Below, piece by piece: positions 51,678 through 58,870 of a DNA stretch of 64,000 bases; position 1 is the first letter of the stretch; every line of letters starts with the position of its first letter. The position numbers and the translations under genes were made by a program. The stretch lies in contig CAZNFR010000002.1 of assembly GCA_964572225.1 (NCBI GenBank), positions 15,783-79,782 on the forward strand. Direction: 5' to 3'. This DNA comes from CAZNFR01 sp964572225 (GTDB lineage Bacteria; Bacteroidota; Bacteroidia; Bacteroidales; GCA-2748055). The notes below the pieces were generated by a model that searched no databases, had not been told where the DNA came from, and worked only from the letters and a program-made list of their open reading frames with translations.

Positions 51678-51691
51678 TGTATTTTAATCAT
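51638..51691 (-). CDS. hisL: Histidine operon leader peptide
   Basis: 17-codon frame MIKIHAHIIIWHHHRMN with stop TGA at 51640-51638. Five of 17 residues are His, three of them consecutive (codons 12-14, CAT CAT CAC). AAGAG precedes the ATG. Ribosome stalling at the His run would leave segment 2 free to pair with segment 3 and prevent the terminator; completion of translation to the stop would cover segment 2 and allow termination. It is about 80 bases upstream of hisG, between it and the YihY stop. Confidence 0.9.
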   Translation of the reverse strand: MIKIHAHIIIWHHHRMN

Positions 51692-51705
51692 CTCTTAAAA
51701 TTCGA

Positions 51706-51739
51706 CACAATTATAGTAAAAGGAATTTGAATTATCAAA
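51706..51739 (-). promoter_or_regulatory. Promoter of the his operon
   Basis: On the minus strand, TTTG (51739-51736) is followed after 20-22 nt by TATAATTGTG, whose TAATTGTG (51713-51706) is one base from TAnnTTTG. This would start transcription roughly 10 bases before the leader ATG. Confidence 0.55.
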
Positions 51740-51771
51740 TAAACCCCGAGGTTAAATTCCAAAAGTATTAA

Positions 51772-53127
51772 TCAGTTTGTCTCTTTGTCTGATAATTCTG
51801 ATGCTTCAGAAATATCCTTCAAAAGGATGTTATTGTTGGAGTTTTTCAGGTGATCGAACATCTTGTCATCCAGCAAGGCTATTTTCCTCAAAGAATCGGA
51901 TTCTTTAACCACAATCTCATCTCTGCCAATCATATCAAGCTTTTTTATGACATAATGAATGGAGATCCTGTTAATGTCAAGACCTGGCAGATATCCGTTT
52001 TCCTTGGGAGAGTCGGTTATGGTTTCCACAATGATTCCCGTTTTGAGCAGGTCAAAAAGGATCAGACGAACAAGCCGGATGGGTATGCCCAGGTCATGGC
52101 TGATCAGGGTGCTAGTTTGGGGGGGATTTCCTTTTTCAAATCCTTTGACTATGTAGTGGGTAATAAGCAAGGAGAGTAGTCTTTTCTTGTGTCTGCTCAC
52201 TTCAAGAGATTCGGATTCGAATTCATAGTTATCCACATTTTGATAGGCGAAGGATATTTCTGCACCCAGTAAAACAATGAGCCAGCTCAACTGCAACCAA
52301 AAAAGGAAAAGCGGAAGGGCTGCAAACGTACCATAAAGGGCGCTGTATTTGGAGACTCCGATCTGGAAATGGATATATGCCCATTGTCCGACCTGAAACA
52401 GAGTGCCTGCAATTACCCCGGCAATAAGTGCATACTTGAACTTTACTTTGGTATTGGGCATGATCATATATACCAGGGTGAACAGAAGCCAGACCAATGC
52501 ATAGGGTAAAAGTCTGAATACAAATTCCAGTACCGGGGTGAGAGCCCTGATTATCTCTATTTCGTTGGATGCATTGCTCATCTGAGTTGATACATAGACC
52601 ATTACAGAACTCGAAACGATCACCAGCAAGGGAGCGATCATCATTATGGAAAGGTAGTCGGTAAGTTTCCTGAAAAAAGCCCGGGGCTTTTTAATCTGCC
52701 AAATAGCGTTAAAGGAATTTTCGATGTTGGTCAAAACCTGCATAACGGACCAGATCAGAACCACCAATCCGATCCCTGCAAGCAACCCTCCCTGAACATC
52801 GGCGAGAACATCGTCCGACAGGCGGATCACATAATCGATCACCTCCTCCTGTCCCTTGAAATTCTCAATGATGAAATCCTCCATTTTGGCCTTAAAACCA
52901 AAACCTTTTGCCACGCCAAATCCCATTGCCGCAATAGGTACAATGGAAAGCATAGAGAAATACGTGAGTGCTGAGGCCCTTATCCTGACCCTGTCTTCCA
53001 TAAATCCTCGGAAAGCCAGAATTATAATCCTTACCTGTTTGATCAGGAACAATTGATGGCGGGGTTTATCGTGCAGGGAGGTATTCCAAACTTCCTCCTG
53101 TGCGAATTTTCGGATCCTGTTTATCAT
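51772..53127 (-). CDS. YihY/BrkB-family integral membrane protein with C-terminal winged-helix-like domain
   Basis: 451 residues. The first 290 or so carry six hydrophobic segments of the YihY family (RIRASALTYFSMLSIVPIAA, LLAGIGLVVLIWSVMQVLTN, RLLPYALVWLLFTLVYMIMP, NTKVKFKYALIAGVIAGTLF, GVSKYSALYGTFAALPLFLF). The cytoplasmic tail after about 300 looks like a winged helix (LLSLLITHYIVKGFEKGNPP, TSTLISHDLGIPIRLVRLIL), a fusion common in Bacteroidota. The role is unknown; the old ribonuclease BN name is wrong for this family. Start ATG 53127; a TTG at 53145 is inside the -7 box. Confidence 0.85.
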   Translation of the reverse strand: MINRIRKFAQEEVWNTSLHDKPRHQLFLIKQVRIIILAFRGFMEDRVRIRASALTYFSMLSIVPIAAMGFGVAKGFGFKAKMEDFIIENFKGQEEVIDYVIRLSDDVLADVQGGLLAGIGLVVLIWSVMQVLTNIENSFNAIWQIKKPRAFFRKLTDYLSIMMIAPLLVIVSSSVMVYVSTQMSNASNEIEIIRALTPVLEFVFRLLPYALVWLLFTLVYMIMPNTKVKFKYALIAGVIAGTLFQVGQWAYIHFQIGVSKYSALYGTFAALPLFLFWLQLSWLIVLLGAEISFAYQNVDNYEFESESLEVSRHKKRLLSLLITHYIVKGFEKGNPPQTSTLISHDLGIPIRLVRLILFDLLKTGIIVETITDSPKENGYLPGLDINRISIHYVIKKLDMIGRDEIVVKESDSLRKIALLDDKMFDHLKNSNNNILLKDISEASELSDKETN

Positions 53128-53142
53128 GAAACTGGTTTTATA

Positions 53143-53150
53143 CAAATATA
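53143..53150 (-). promoter_or_regulatory. Candidate -7 box for the YihY gene
   Basis: TATATTTG on the minus strand, 15 nt before ATG 53127, matches TAnnTTTG. No TTG is present upstream at the right spacing. Confidence 0.45.
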
Positions 53151-53255
53151 GAAAAATGAATGAATAGAAAAGATCCTTAAGTAACCGGAAAACAACCGCA
53201 ATATCTGAAATGTAATATACGGTATTCTATTAGTTTACATTTTTTTAACATTTAT

Positions 53256-53327
53256 TACGAATATTTTCGTACAAAATACTTGACACTACGAATCTATTCG
53301 TATATATTTGCTACGAAATAATTCGTA
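53256..53327 (+). promoter_or_regulatory. blaI promoter with three perfect TACGAA-N4-TTCGTA operators
   Basis: TACGAA-TATT-TTCGTA (53256-53271), TACGAA-TCTA-TTCGTA (53287-53302) and TACGAA-ATAA-TTCGTA (53312-53327) are three perfect 6-4-6 palindromes with identical arms. The promoter reads TTG (53280-53282), 20 nt, TATATTTG (53303-53310). Operator 2 fills the spacer, operator 3 starts 2 bases after the -7 box and operator 1 lies upstream. The last ends 11 bases before the blaI start codon. Autoregulation by the encoded BlaI-type repressor is the natural reading (inference). Confidence 0.88.
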
Positions 53328-53338
53328 AATATTTATTC

Positions 53339-53725
53339 ATGAGAAAAAGTACATTTCAACAGCCTACAGATTCCGAGCTTGAGATTCTGGATGTCATATG
53401 GGAGAATGGTCCCTCCACTGTCAGATTCATTAATGAGAGATTGAATCAGCAAAGGAAAGTGGGTTACACCACCACCTTAAAAATCATGCAGATCATGTTT
53501 GAGAAGGGCTTGCTGGAAAGGAAGGGAAATGGGAAATCTCATGTATACTCTGCCGTAATTGAACGCAAGAATATACAATCGGGATTGATTGACAAACTGG
53601 TAGATTCTGCCTTTGGTGGATCGGCATCGAGACTGGTTATGCAGGCTCTGGGCAATCATCAAACCACGGCCGATGAACTTTTAGAGATTAGAAAATTGAT
53701 TGAAAAACTGGAAAAAGAACAATAA
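53339..53725 (+). CDS. blaI: BlaI/MecI/CopY-family winged-helix repressor
   Basis: 128 residues, the size of BlaI. N-terminal winged helix: FQQPTDSELEILDVIWENGP, STVRFINERLNQQRKVGYTT, TLKIMQIMFEKGLLERKGNG, KSHVYSAVIERKNIQSG. The C-terminal dimerisation helices are ALGNHQTTADELLEIRKLIE. The family represses its own promoter and that of a partner membrane peptidase, and is inactivated by cleavage. One base separates its stop from the M56 peptidase gene. The three TACGAA-N4-TTCGTA sites in front are the presumed binding sites. Confidence 0.95.
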   Translation: MRKSTFQQPTDSELEILDVIWENGPSTVRFINERLNQQRKVGYTTTLKIMQIMFEKGLLERKGNGKSHVYSAVIERKNIQSGLIDKLVDSAFGGSASRLVMQALGNHQTTADELLEIRKLIEKLEKEQ

Positions 53726-53726
53726 T

Positions 53727-55727
53727 ATGAATCCTGATATCCTGGATAAGGACCTGGTTTATAACATTGGTGTGACTCTGCTGCATTCCTTATGGCAGAT
53801 TACCCTGGTATATTTGATTTTACTGGGACTGATAAAACTATTGCGTAAGGGAAGTTCAGGCTTGAGGTATACCGTGAGTTATCTATCTCTGATCCTGGCC
53901 TTTCTGTTGTCTGCAGGCACATTTGCCTACTACCAGAACCGGGACAATAGTTCTGTGATCATCGTTGAAAAATATAGTGAAGGATCAATCCCTTCAGAAG
54001 AGGCTTTTACGGCATCCCCAACGCAAGCATTACCGCAAAAATCAGTAATCAAGACCAAAAGCAGTCTGGATGAGAATCCCTGGTATCTTCCGTATCTGGT
54101 ATACGGGTATTTTGCCGGAATTCTAATTCTGGGTATCCGCTTACTTGCAGGATACCTTTACCTTAGAAAGCTCAGATATAGGGGAATAAAGTCTGTTTCT
54201 GCAGATATTGAGGAAAAATTTCAGCGCTTACTTGATCGGTTTTCCCTATCGCGGAGAATTGAATTAAAGGAATCGGTTCTTGCCAGGGTTCCTATGGTTC
54301 TTGGATATTTCAAACCTTTAATCATAGTGCCTGCAGGCACATTCGCCCACATCCCCTTCAATCAGATGGAGGCCATTCTTGCACATGAATTAGCACATAT
54401 TCAGCGGAATGACTTTTTACAGAATTTATTTCAATCGATCATTGAAGTTATATTTTTCTATCATCCATTGGTATATCTGATTTCTTCCAGGATCCGGAAG
54501 GAAAGGGAAAACTGCTGTGATGATATTGCACTCAAGGTTTGCTCGGATACCGCAGAGTATGTCAGGGCATTGGCAAACCTTGAGGAGTTAAAAATCAAAA
54601 TCTCCTATCCGGCAGTGGCACTGGGTCACAAAAAGAGTCATTTACTTGAACGAATCAAACGAATATTAAATCAGAACACCATGAAGACTAAAGTATCAGA
54701 TCGAATATTTGCAGGCATCATTGTGATTGCCGGCTTTGCAACCATATTACTTACCGGATCTGCGACTCTGTCGATCGGGCAGGCAAGAAACGGGGACCCA
54801 TCAGCCCAGGATGCATCTATTCATTTAAGGAATAATGTGGGACCTGAGATTGTATCCGACACCATTATTAATATTGATAACGGAAAAATTACCACTCAAA
54901 GGAAAAACAAAAAAGGTAAGGAAGAGACCATTGAACTGAATTTTTCGGAGGGCCGGCTTTCTTCGGTTAAAGTGGATGATGATGAGGTTCCGCCCGAGCA
55001 GTATGCTGAATTCAGGGCAGTCATTCAAGCCAGTCTCGAGGAAGTGCGGAGGGCAGCAAGGGAAGTTGCCCTTGCAGAGCAAGAGCTGGCAGCGGTTGAC
55101 ATGGAAGAAGTGGAACGAGAGCTGGAAAGAGCACGCGAGGAGATGGAAGCTGTCGACTTTGAACAGGTAAGAGCAGAGGCTCTTGAAGAGCTGGCAAAGG
55201 CCCGGGCTGAAATTGATGCGGCCGAAATTGAAAAGATCGAAGCTGAAATGGCCAGGGTAAATATGGACAGTATTCAGAGAGAAGTGGAAAAGGCTATGGC
55301 TGAGGTGGACTGGGAAGAAATAAACCGGGAGATTGAAAATGCCATTAATGAGGCTGGTCTTGAAAATGAAGAAGTAAGAATGGCATTGGAAGAGGCCCGG
55401 ATAGCCATGAAGGAAACCATGAACCTTGACCTTTCGGGTATCATTGAAGGAGCCATGGCCGTAGCGATGGAGAGCATAAAAATGATTGACATGGAAATGA
55501 TCGGTCAAAGCATAGAAATCGCCTTAAGGGAGGCTGAAAGGGCCATGCAGGAATTGGACATCGAAATGCAGGCGGTGATCGAAAGCTCCATGAGTGAAAG
55601 CACCCGTGACTCAATTATTCAGGATATTGAGCAAAACAAAAAAGAGCTCCAGAAAGAAAAAGCCAGGTTGGAAAAGCTTGAAAAGGATATGGAGAAGGCC
55701 CTGGAAGAGCTGGAGGATGGGCAGTAG
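53727..55727 (+). CDS. M56-family (BlaR1-like) membrane metallopeptidase with long C-terminal coiled coil
   Basis: 666 residues. N-terminal membrane helices (VTLLHSLWQITLVYLILLGL; TVSYLSLILAFLLSAGTFAY; a third before KLRYRG), then the M56 zinc site MEAILAHELAHIQRNDFLQN with Glu downstream (NCCDDIALKVC), and a last membrane helix at about 335-350 (FAGIIVIAGFATILLTGSAT). From about 360 it is exposed: a short domain DTIINIDNGKITTQRKNKKG, then some 260 residues of Glu/Ala-rich heptad helix to the end. There is no penicillin-binding sensor domain as in BlaR1. The upstream in-frame TTG is in the repressor gene; ATG 53727 is correct. Confidence 0.9.
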   Translation: MNPDILDKDLVYNIGVTLLHSLWQITLVYLILLGLIKLLRKGSSGLRYTVSYLSLILAFLLSAGTFAYYQNRDNSSVIIVEKYSEGSIPSEEAFTASPTQALPQKSVIKTKSSLDENPWYLPYLVYGYFAGILILGIRLLAGYLYLRKLRYRGIKSVSADIEEKFQRLLDRFSLSRRIELKESVLARVPMVLGYFKPLIIVPAGTFAHIPFNQMEAILAHELAHIQRNDFLQNLFQSIIEVIFFYHPLVYLISSRIRKERENCCDDIALKVCSDTAEYVRALANLEELKIKISYPAVALGHKKSHLLERIKRILNQNTMKTKVSDRIFAGIIVIAGFATILLTGSATLSIGQARNGDPSAQDASIHLRNNVGPEIVSDTIINIDNGKITTQRKNKKGKEETIELNFSEGRLSSVKVDDDEVPPEQYAEFRAVIQASLEEVRRAAREVALAEQELAAVDMEEVERELERAREEMEAVDFEQVRAEALEELAKARAEIDAAEIEKIEAEMARVNMDSIQREVEKAMAEVDWEEINREIENAINEAGLENEEVRMALEEARIAMKETMNLDLSGIIEGAMAVAMESIKMIDMEMIGQSIEIALREAERAMQELDIEMQAVIESSMSESTRDSIIQDIEQNKKELQKEKARLEKLEKDMEKALEELEDGQ

Positions 55728-55748
55728 CTTTCCGAAGGGCGTCAGAAC

Positions 55749-56069
55749 CTAATCCTCATCCAGAATATCATTCATCCAGCTAAGTCCTGCCATTATGTTG
55801 GGAAAACCAAGGGTGTTGGTAAGAATAATGGCGGTATGCCTTATCTCCTCTTTAGTCAGACCAGCATCCAACGCTCTTTTCGTATGGGAATGAACTGCGC
55901 CTTCAGATCTCACGGCGATGGCTGCTGCAAGCTGAATCAGGTGAGCGGTCTTATGATCAAGAGGACCGGCAGCCTTGGCGGTTTCTCCAAGGTATTCCAC
56001 AGCTTTTATAAAATCAGGATGGTATTGTCTGACTTTCTGGTAGTGATCTGCAATTTTATGTTTTGCCAT
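55749..56069 (-). CDS. Carboxymuconolactone decarboxylase (AhpD-like) family protein without the Cys pair
   Basis: 106 residues, one CMD domain (HPDFIKAVEYLGETAKAAGP, LIQLAAAIAVRSEGAVHSHT, ALDAGLTKEEIRHTAIILTN). In AhpD-type members the motif here contains CxxC before the His; this one has EGAVHSH with no Cys anywhere in the mature sequence, so peroxidase-reductase activity through disulphide exchange is not expected. The His-rich remnant and Glu of the fold remain, and the role is unknown. Start ATG 56069 (MAKHKIADHY). The gene diverges from the YyaL-like gene across a 100 bp region. Confidence 0.85.
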   Translation of the reverse strand: MAKHKIADHYQKVRQYHPDFIKAVEYLGETAKAAGPLDHKTAHLIQLAAAIAVRSEGAVHSHTKRALDAGLTKEEIRHTAIILTNTLGFPNIMAGLSWMNDILDED

Positions 56070-56128
56070 TTTTGCTTTAAAGTTCTTAAATAAACTACAG
56101 CAACGCAAGCTTTGCGGGTAAACATATT

Positions 56129-56144
56129 TAACATATTTATGTTA
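56129..56144. promoter_or_regulatory. Perfect palindrome TAACATA-TT-TATGTTA
   Basis: A 7-2-7 palindrome in the divergent region between the CMD gene and the YyaL-like gene, preceded by a direct repeat of ACATATTTA. It may bind a dimeric regulator controlling one or both genes; no regulator is adjacent. Confidence 0.45.
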
Positions 56145-56169
56145 GTATAATGATCAAAAAGCTGCGAAT

Positions 56170-58173
56170 ATGCCAAACCGTCTTGCTAAGGAGAATAGCC
56201 TGTATCTGAGGCAGCATGCGAATAATCCGGTCGACTGGCATCCCTGGTCGGATGAAACCCTGGAAAAAGCAAAGAAAGAGAACAAACTGATTTTTATCAG
56301 TATTGGATATTCTGCCTGTCACTGGTGCCATGTAATGGAAAGGGAAACCTTTACCAATCAGGCCATTGCCGATCTGTTGAACCGTCATTTCATAAGCATT
56401 AAGGTGGATCGGGAGGAGCGGCCGGACATTGATCAGATCTATATGTCGGCCATACAGTTAATGACGGGAAGCGGAGGCTGGCCCCTTAGCTGTTTCGCAA
56501 CTCATGAGGGCAAACCTTTTTATGGAGGAACCTATTATCCCGCTTTTCAGTTCCGGGAGATCTGTGAACAACTGGCAATAGTATGGAAAGAGGATCCACA
56601 AAAAATCCTTACCCATGCTGAAGGATTGTGCGACGGGATCAATAATGCGGAACTTATTAAGAAAAAAAGCTTTCAAAAAGAGCTATGTGATCTTGCCCCG
56701 GTCATAAATCAAATTAAAAATGAGTTTGATACCCTGGAGGGTGGTTTATCGAGGGTGCCGAAGTTTCCCCTACCCTCCCTGTTTAAGTTTCTTATCAGGT
56801 ACTATCACAAAACCGGTGATAAGGAGGTAGTCCGTCAGGTTAACCTGAGCCTTCATAAGATGATCAAGGGGGGAATTTATGATCAGCTGGGAGGGGGAAT
56901 GGCACGCTACTCAACCGACAAATACTGGTTTGTGCCTCATTTTGAAAAAATGTTATATGATAACGCACAGTTTATCAGCCTGTTGAGTGAGGCATACTCC
57001 GTTACCCGGGATCCTTTATACCGGACTACCCTGGATCATTGTTTTTATTTTCTTGAAAATGAGTTTTTGGGCCCCGATGGAGGGTATTATGCTGCTATGG
57101 ATGCTGACAGTGAGGGAGAGGAAGGTCGGTATTATACCTGGACCCTTACAGAAATCGAAAATACTCTTGAAGGTGATAATCTTGACATATTTACACGGAG
57201 GTTCAACATAAAGGAGGAAGGCAATTGGGAGAAAGGAAAAAACATTCTGGCCATAAGTCGCAGCATTAAAGAACTGGCGGCAGATTCCGGTAAAGAGGAG
57301 GAAGAGATTCTCGCTTCCTTGTCTTCATCTCAGGATCAATTATTGGATGTTCGTAGCTCCCGGGTTAAACCCTCCCTGGATACCAAGGTTCTGACTTCCT
57401 GGAATGCTCTAATGGTTATGGCACTGGCCGATGCTTTTCAGTCGACCGGAGAAGAAAAATATCGCATGAGGGCTCTTGAGACCATGACCTTTATTAAAGA
57501 AAATCTGTTGGCGGAGGATTATTCCGTGATCAGAAGTTATAAAAGTGAAATTCCCGGTTTCCTTGATGATCATGCCTTTGTAAGCATGGCTTTATTAATG
57601 GTTTATCAGATCAGCTTTGAGGAGGGATGGCTTGCCATTGCAAAGAGGGTCATCGAAAGAAGCATAGAAAAGTATTTTAATTCAGAGCGTGGCGTCTTTT
57701 ACTATTCCTCCGATTCGGAGGCAAATCCTGTGGGCAAGCAATCGGAGGTGACCGATAATGTAATACCCTCCTCGAATTCGGTCATGGCTCAGGTTTTGTT
57801 TTTAGCTTCGGGTTTTTTTGATAACCAGGAATACTTTGCCATTTCACGACAGATGCTTCAGAATATTCAGCCCTACCTTAGCAAGTCTCCTTCATTTTTC
57901 TCAAATTGGTTAAGCCTCCAGCTTTATTTTTTACAAGATTTTGCGGAAATTGTCATTACGGGAGAAAACTACCGGCAACATAGAAAAGAATTTTGCGGAA
58001 ATTACCTCCCGGATGCCCTAATTGCCGGGGCTGAGAACCAAAGTTTTCTCAGCCTGTTTAACAACCGGTTTAAAAAGGGACAGGACCTGATCTACGTATG
58101 CAGGAACAGGGCCTGCAAGAAACCCGTTCATAGTCCCTCCGAAGCCCTGGAGCAGCTAAGGAAAGAATCCTGA
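56170..58173 (+). CDS. YyaL/DUF255 thioredoxin-domain protein (SSP411 family)
   Basis: 667 residues. N-terminal thioredoxin-like domain (about 1-165) with MPNRLAKENSLYLRQHANNP and VDWHPWSDETLEKAKKENKL, and the CxxC motif in SACHWCHVMERETF. GGWPLSCFATHEGKPFYGGT closes the domain. The remainder is an alpha/alpha barrel of the N-acylglucosamine 2-epimerase/cellulase type (GGIYDQLGGGMARYSTDKYW, FVPHFEKMLYDNAQFISLLS, GGYYAAMDADSEGEEGRYYT). The exact reaction is not established for the family. Start ATG 56170. The stop abuts the stop of the convergent DUF1080 gene with no bases between. Confidence 0.9.
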   Translation: MPNRLAKENSLYLRQHANNPVDWHPWSDETLEKAKKENKLIFISIGYSACHWCHVMERETFTNQAIADLLNRHFISIKVDREERPDIDQIYMSAIQLMTGSGGWPLSCFATHEGKPFYGGTYYPAFQFREICEQLAIVWKEDPQKILTHAEGLCDGINNAELIKKKSFQKELCDLAPVINQIKNEFDTLEGGLSRVPKFPLPSLFKFLIRYYHKTGDKEVVRQVNLSLHKMIKGGIYDQLGGGMARYSTDKYWFVPHFEKMLYDNAQFISLLSEAYSVTRDPLYRTTLDHCFYFLENEFLGPDGGYYAAMDADSEGEEGRYYTWTLTEIENTLEGDNLDIFTRRFNIKEEGNWEKGKNILAISRSIKELAADSGKEEEEILASLSSSQDQLLDVRSSRVKPSLDTKVLTSWNALMVMALADAFQSTGEEKYRMRALETMTFIKENLLAEDYSVIRSYKSEIPGFLDDHAFVSMALLMVYQISFEEGWLAIAKRVIERSIEKYFNSERGVFYYSSDSEANPVGKQSEVTDNVIPSSNSVMAQVLFLASGFFDNQEYFAISRQMLQNIQPYLSKSPSFFSNWLSLQLYFLQDFAEIVITGENYRQHRKEFCGNYLPDALIAGAENQSFLSLFNNRFKKGQDLIYVCRNRACKKPVHSPSEALEQLRKES

Positions 58174-58857
58174 TCACTTCTTAACCAGGTAGACATTTCG
58201 GAACTGAAGTGGGGCTCCTTCACTTTGCAGTGCTATAGATCCTTTGCTATGTGTGGTTGATGTTGCTGAATTTTGATGAACCCCGTTCACGAAAATATCC
58301 ACCTTGTCCCCTCTAACCCGGATATCATAGGTATTCCATTCCCCTGCAGGGTTTTCTGAACTTTCTGCATGTTTTTTTACGGCCCACTTTTCCTTATCCT
58401 GGTGTTCATTGAAAGTAAAACCCGGAAAAGCTACGAAATCTCCTGCATTTCCGTTCATCAGCTGGCATTCCAGGCATACCGGCCATATACCGTCTTCCTG
58501 TATATGCAGAAAAACACCGCTGTTACCGGGCTCTTGCATCCATCGCCATTCCACATTAAGGTTATAATCGGAGTAGGATTCTTTGGTTCGGATATAGCCG
58601 AAAGGTTCACCGCTGGTAACAAGAGTTCCCTCTTTCACGAAGAATGTTTCTTCGGGATTTGCACTTGAATCTTTCAGGATCACCTCCCAATCCTTCAGAT
58701 CCTCTCCGTTAAAGAGCACTATGGAATCATTTGCTTTTTTTGTTGTATCCCCAGATCCCCGTGTATTTCCAAGTCGAACGGAAACCACTACGATCACCAA
58801 AAGCAGGACAAGGAGAATTCCGATACGGATCATGTTCTTTTTTTCGTTGGAGCTCAT
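58174..58857 (-). CDS. DUF1080 (3-keto-disaccharide hydrolase) domain protein, membrane-anchored
   Basis: 227 residues. A single N-terminal helix (IGILLVLLLVIVVVSVRLG) serves as anchor, then a DUF1080 beta-sandwich: LFNGEDLKDWEVI, FFVKEGTLVTSGEPFGYIRT, YNLNVEWRWMQEPGNSGVFL, AGEWNTYDIRVRGDKVDIFV, SKGSIALQSEGAPLQFRNVY. Characterised DUF1080 proteins hydrolyse 3-keto-disaccharides or other glycosides; the substrate here is not known. It is 13 bases downstream of the M14 peptidase gene and so probably cotranscribed with it. Confidence 0.85.
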   Translation of the reverse strand: MSSNEKKNMIRIGILLVLLLVIVVVSVRLGNTRGSGDTTKKANDSIVLFNGEDLKDWEVILKDSSANPEETFFVKEGTLVTSGEPFGYIRTKESYSDYNLNVEWRWMQEPGNSGVFLHIQEDGIWPVCLECQLMNGNAGDFVAFPGFTFNEHQDKEKWAVKKHAESSENPAGEWNTYDIRVRGDKVDIFVNGVHQNSATSTTHSKGSIALQSEGAPLQFRNVYLVKK

Positions 58858-58870
58858 AATTTAAACAAGA

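Noticed and set aside
54825..55508. Long minus-strand frame opposite the coiled-coil part of the M56 gene
   Set aside because: It mirrors the Glu/Ala-rich codons; the plus-strand protein is contiguous with the peptidase.
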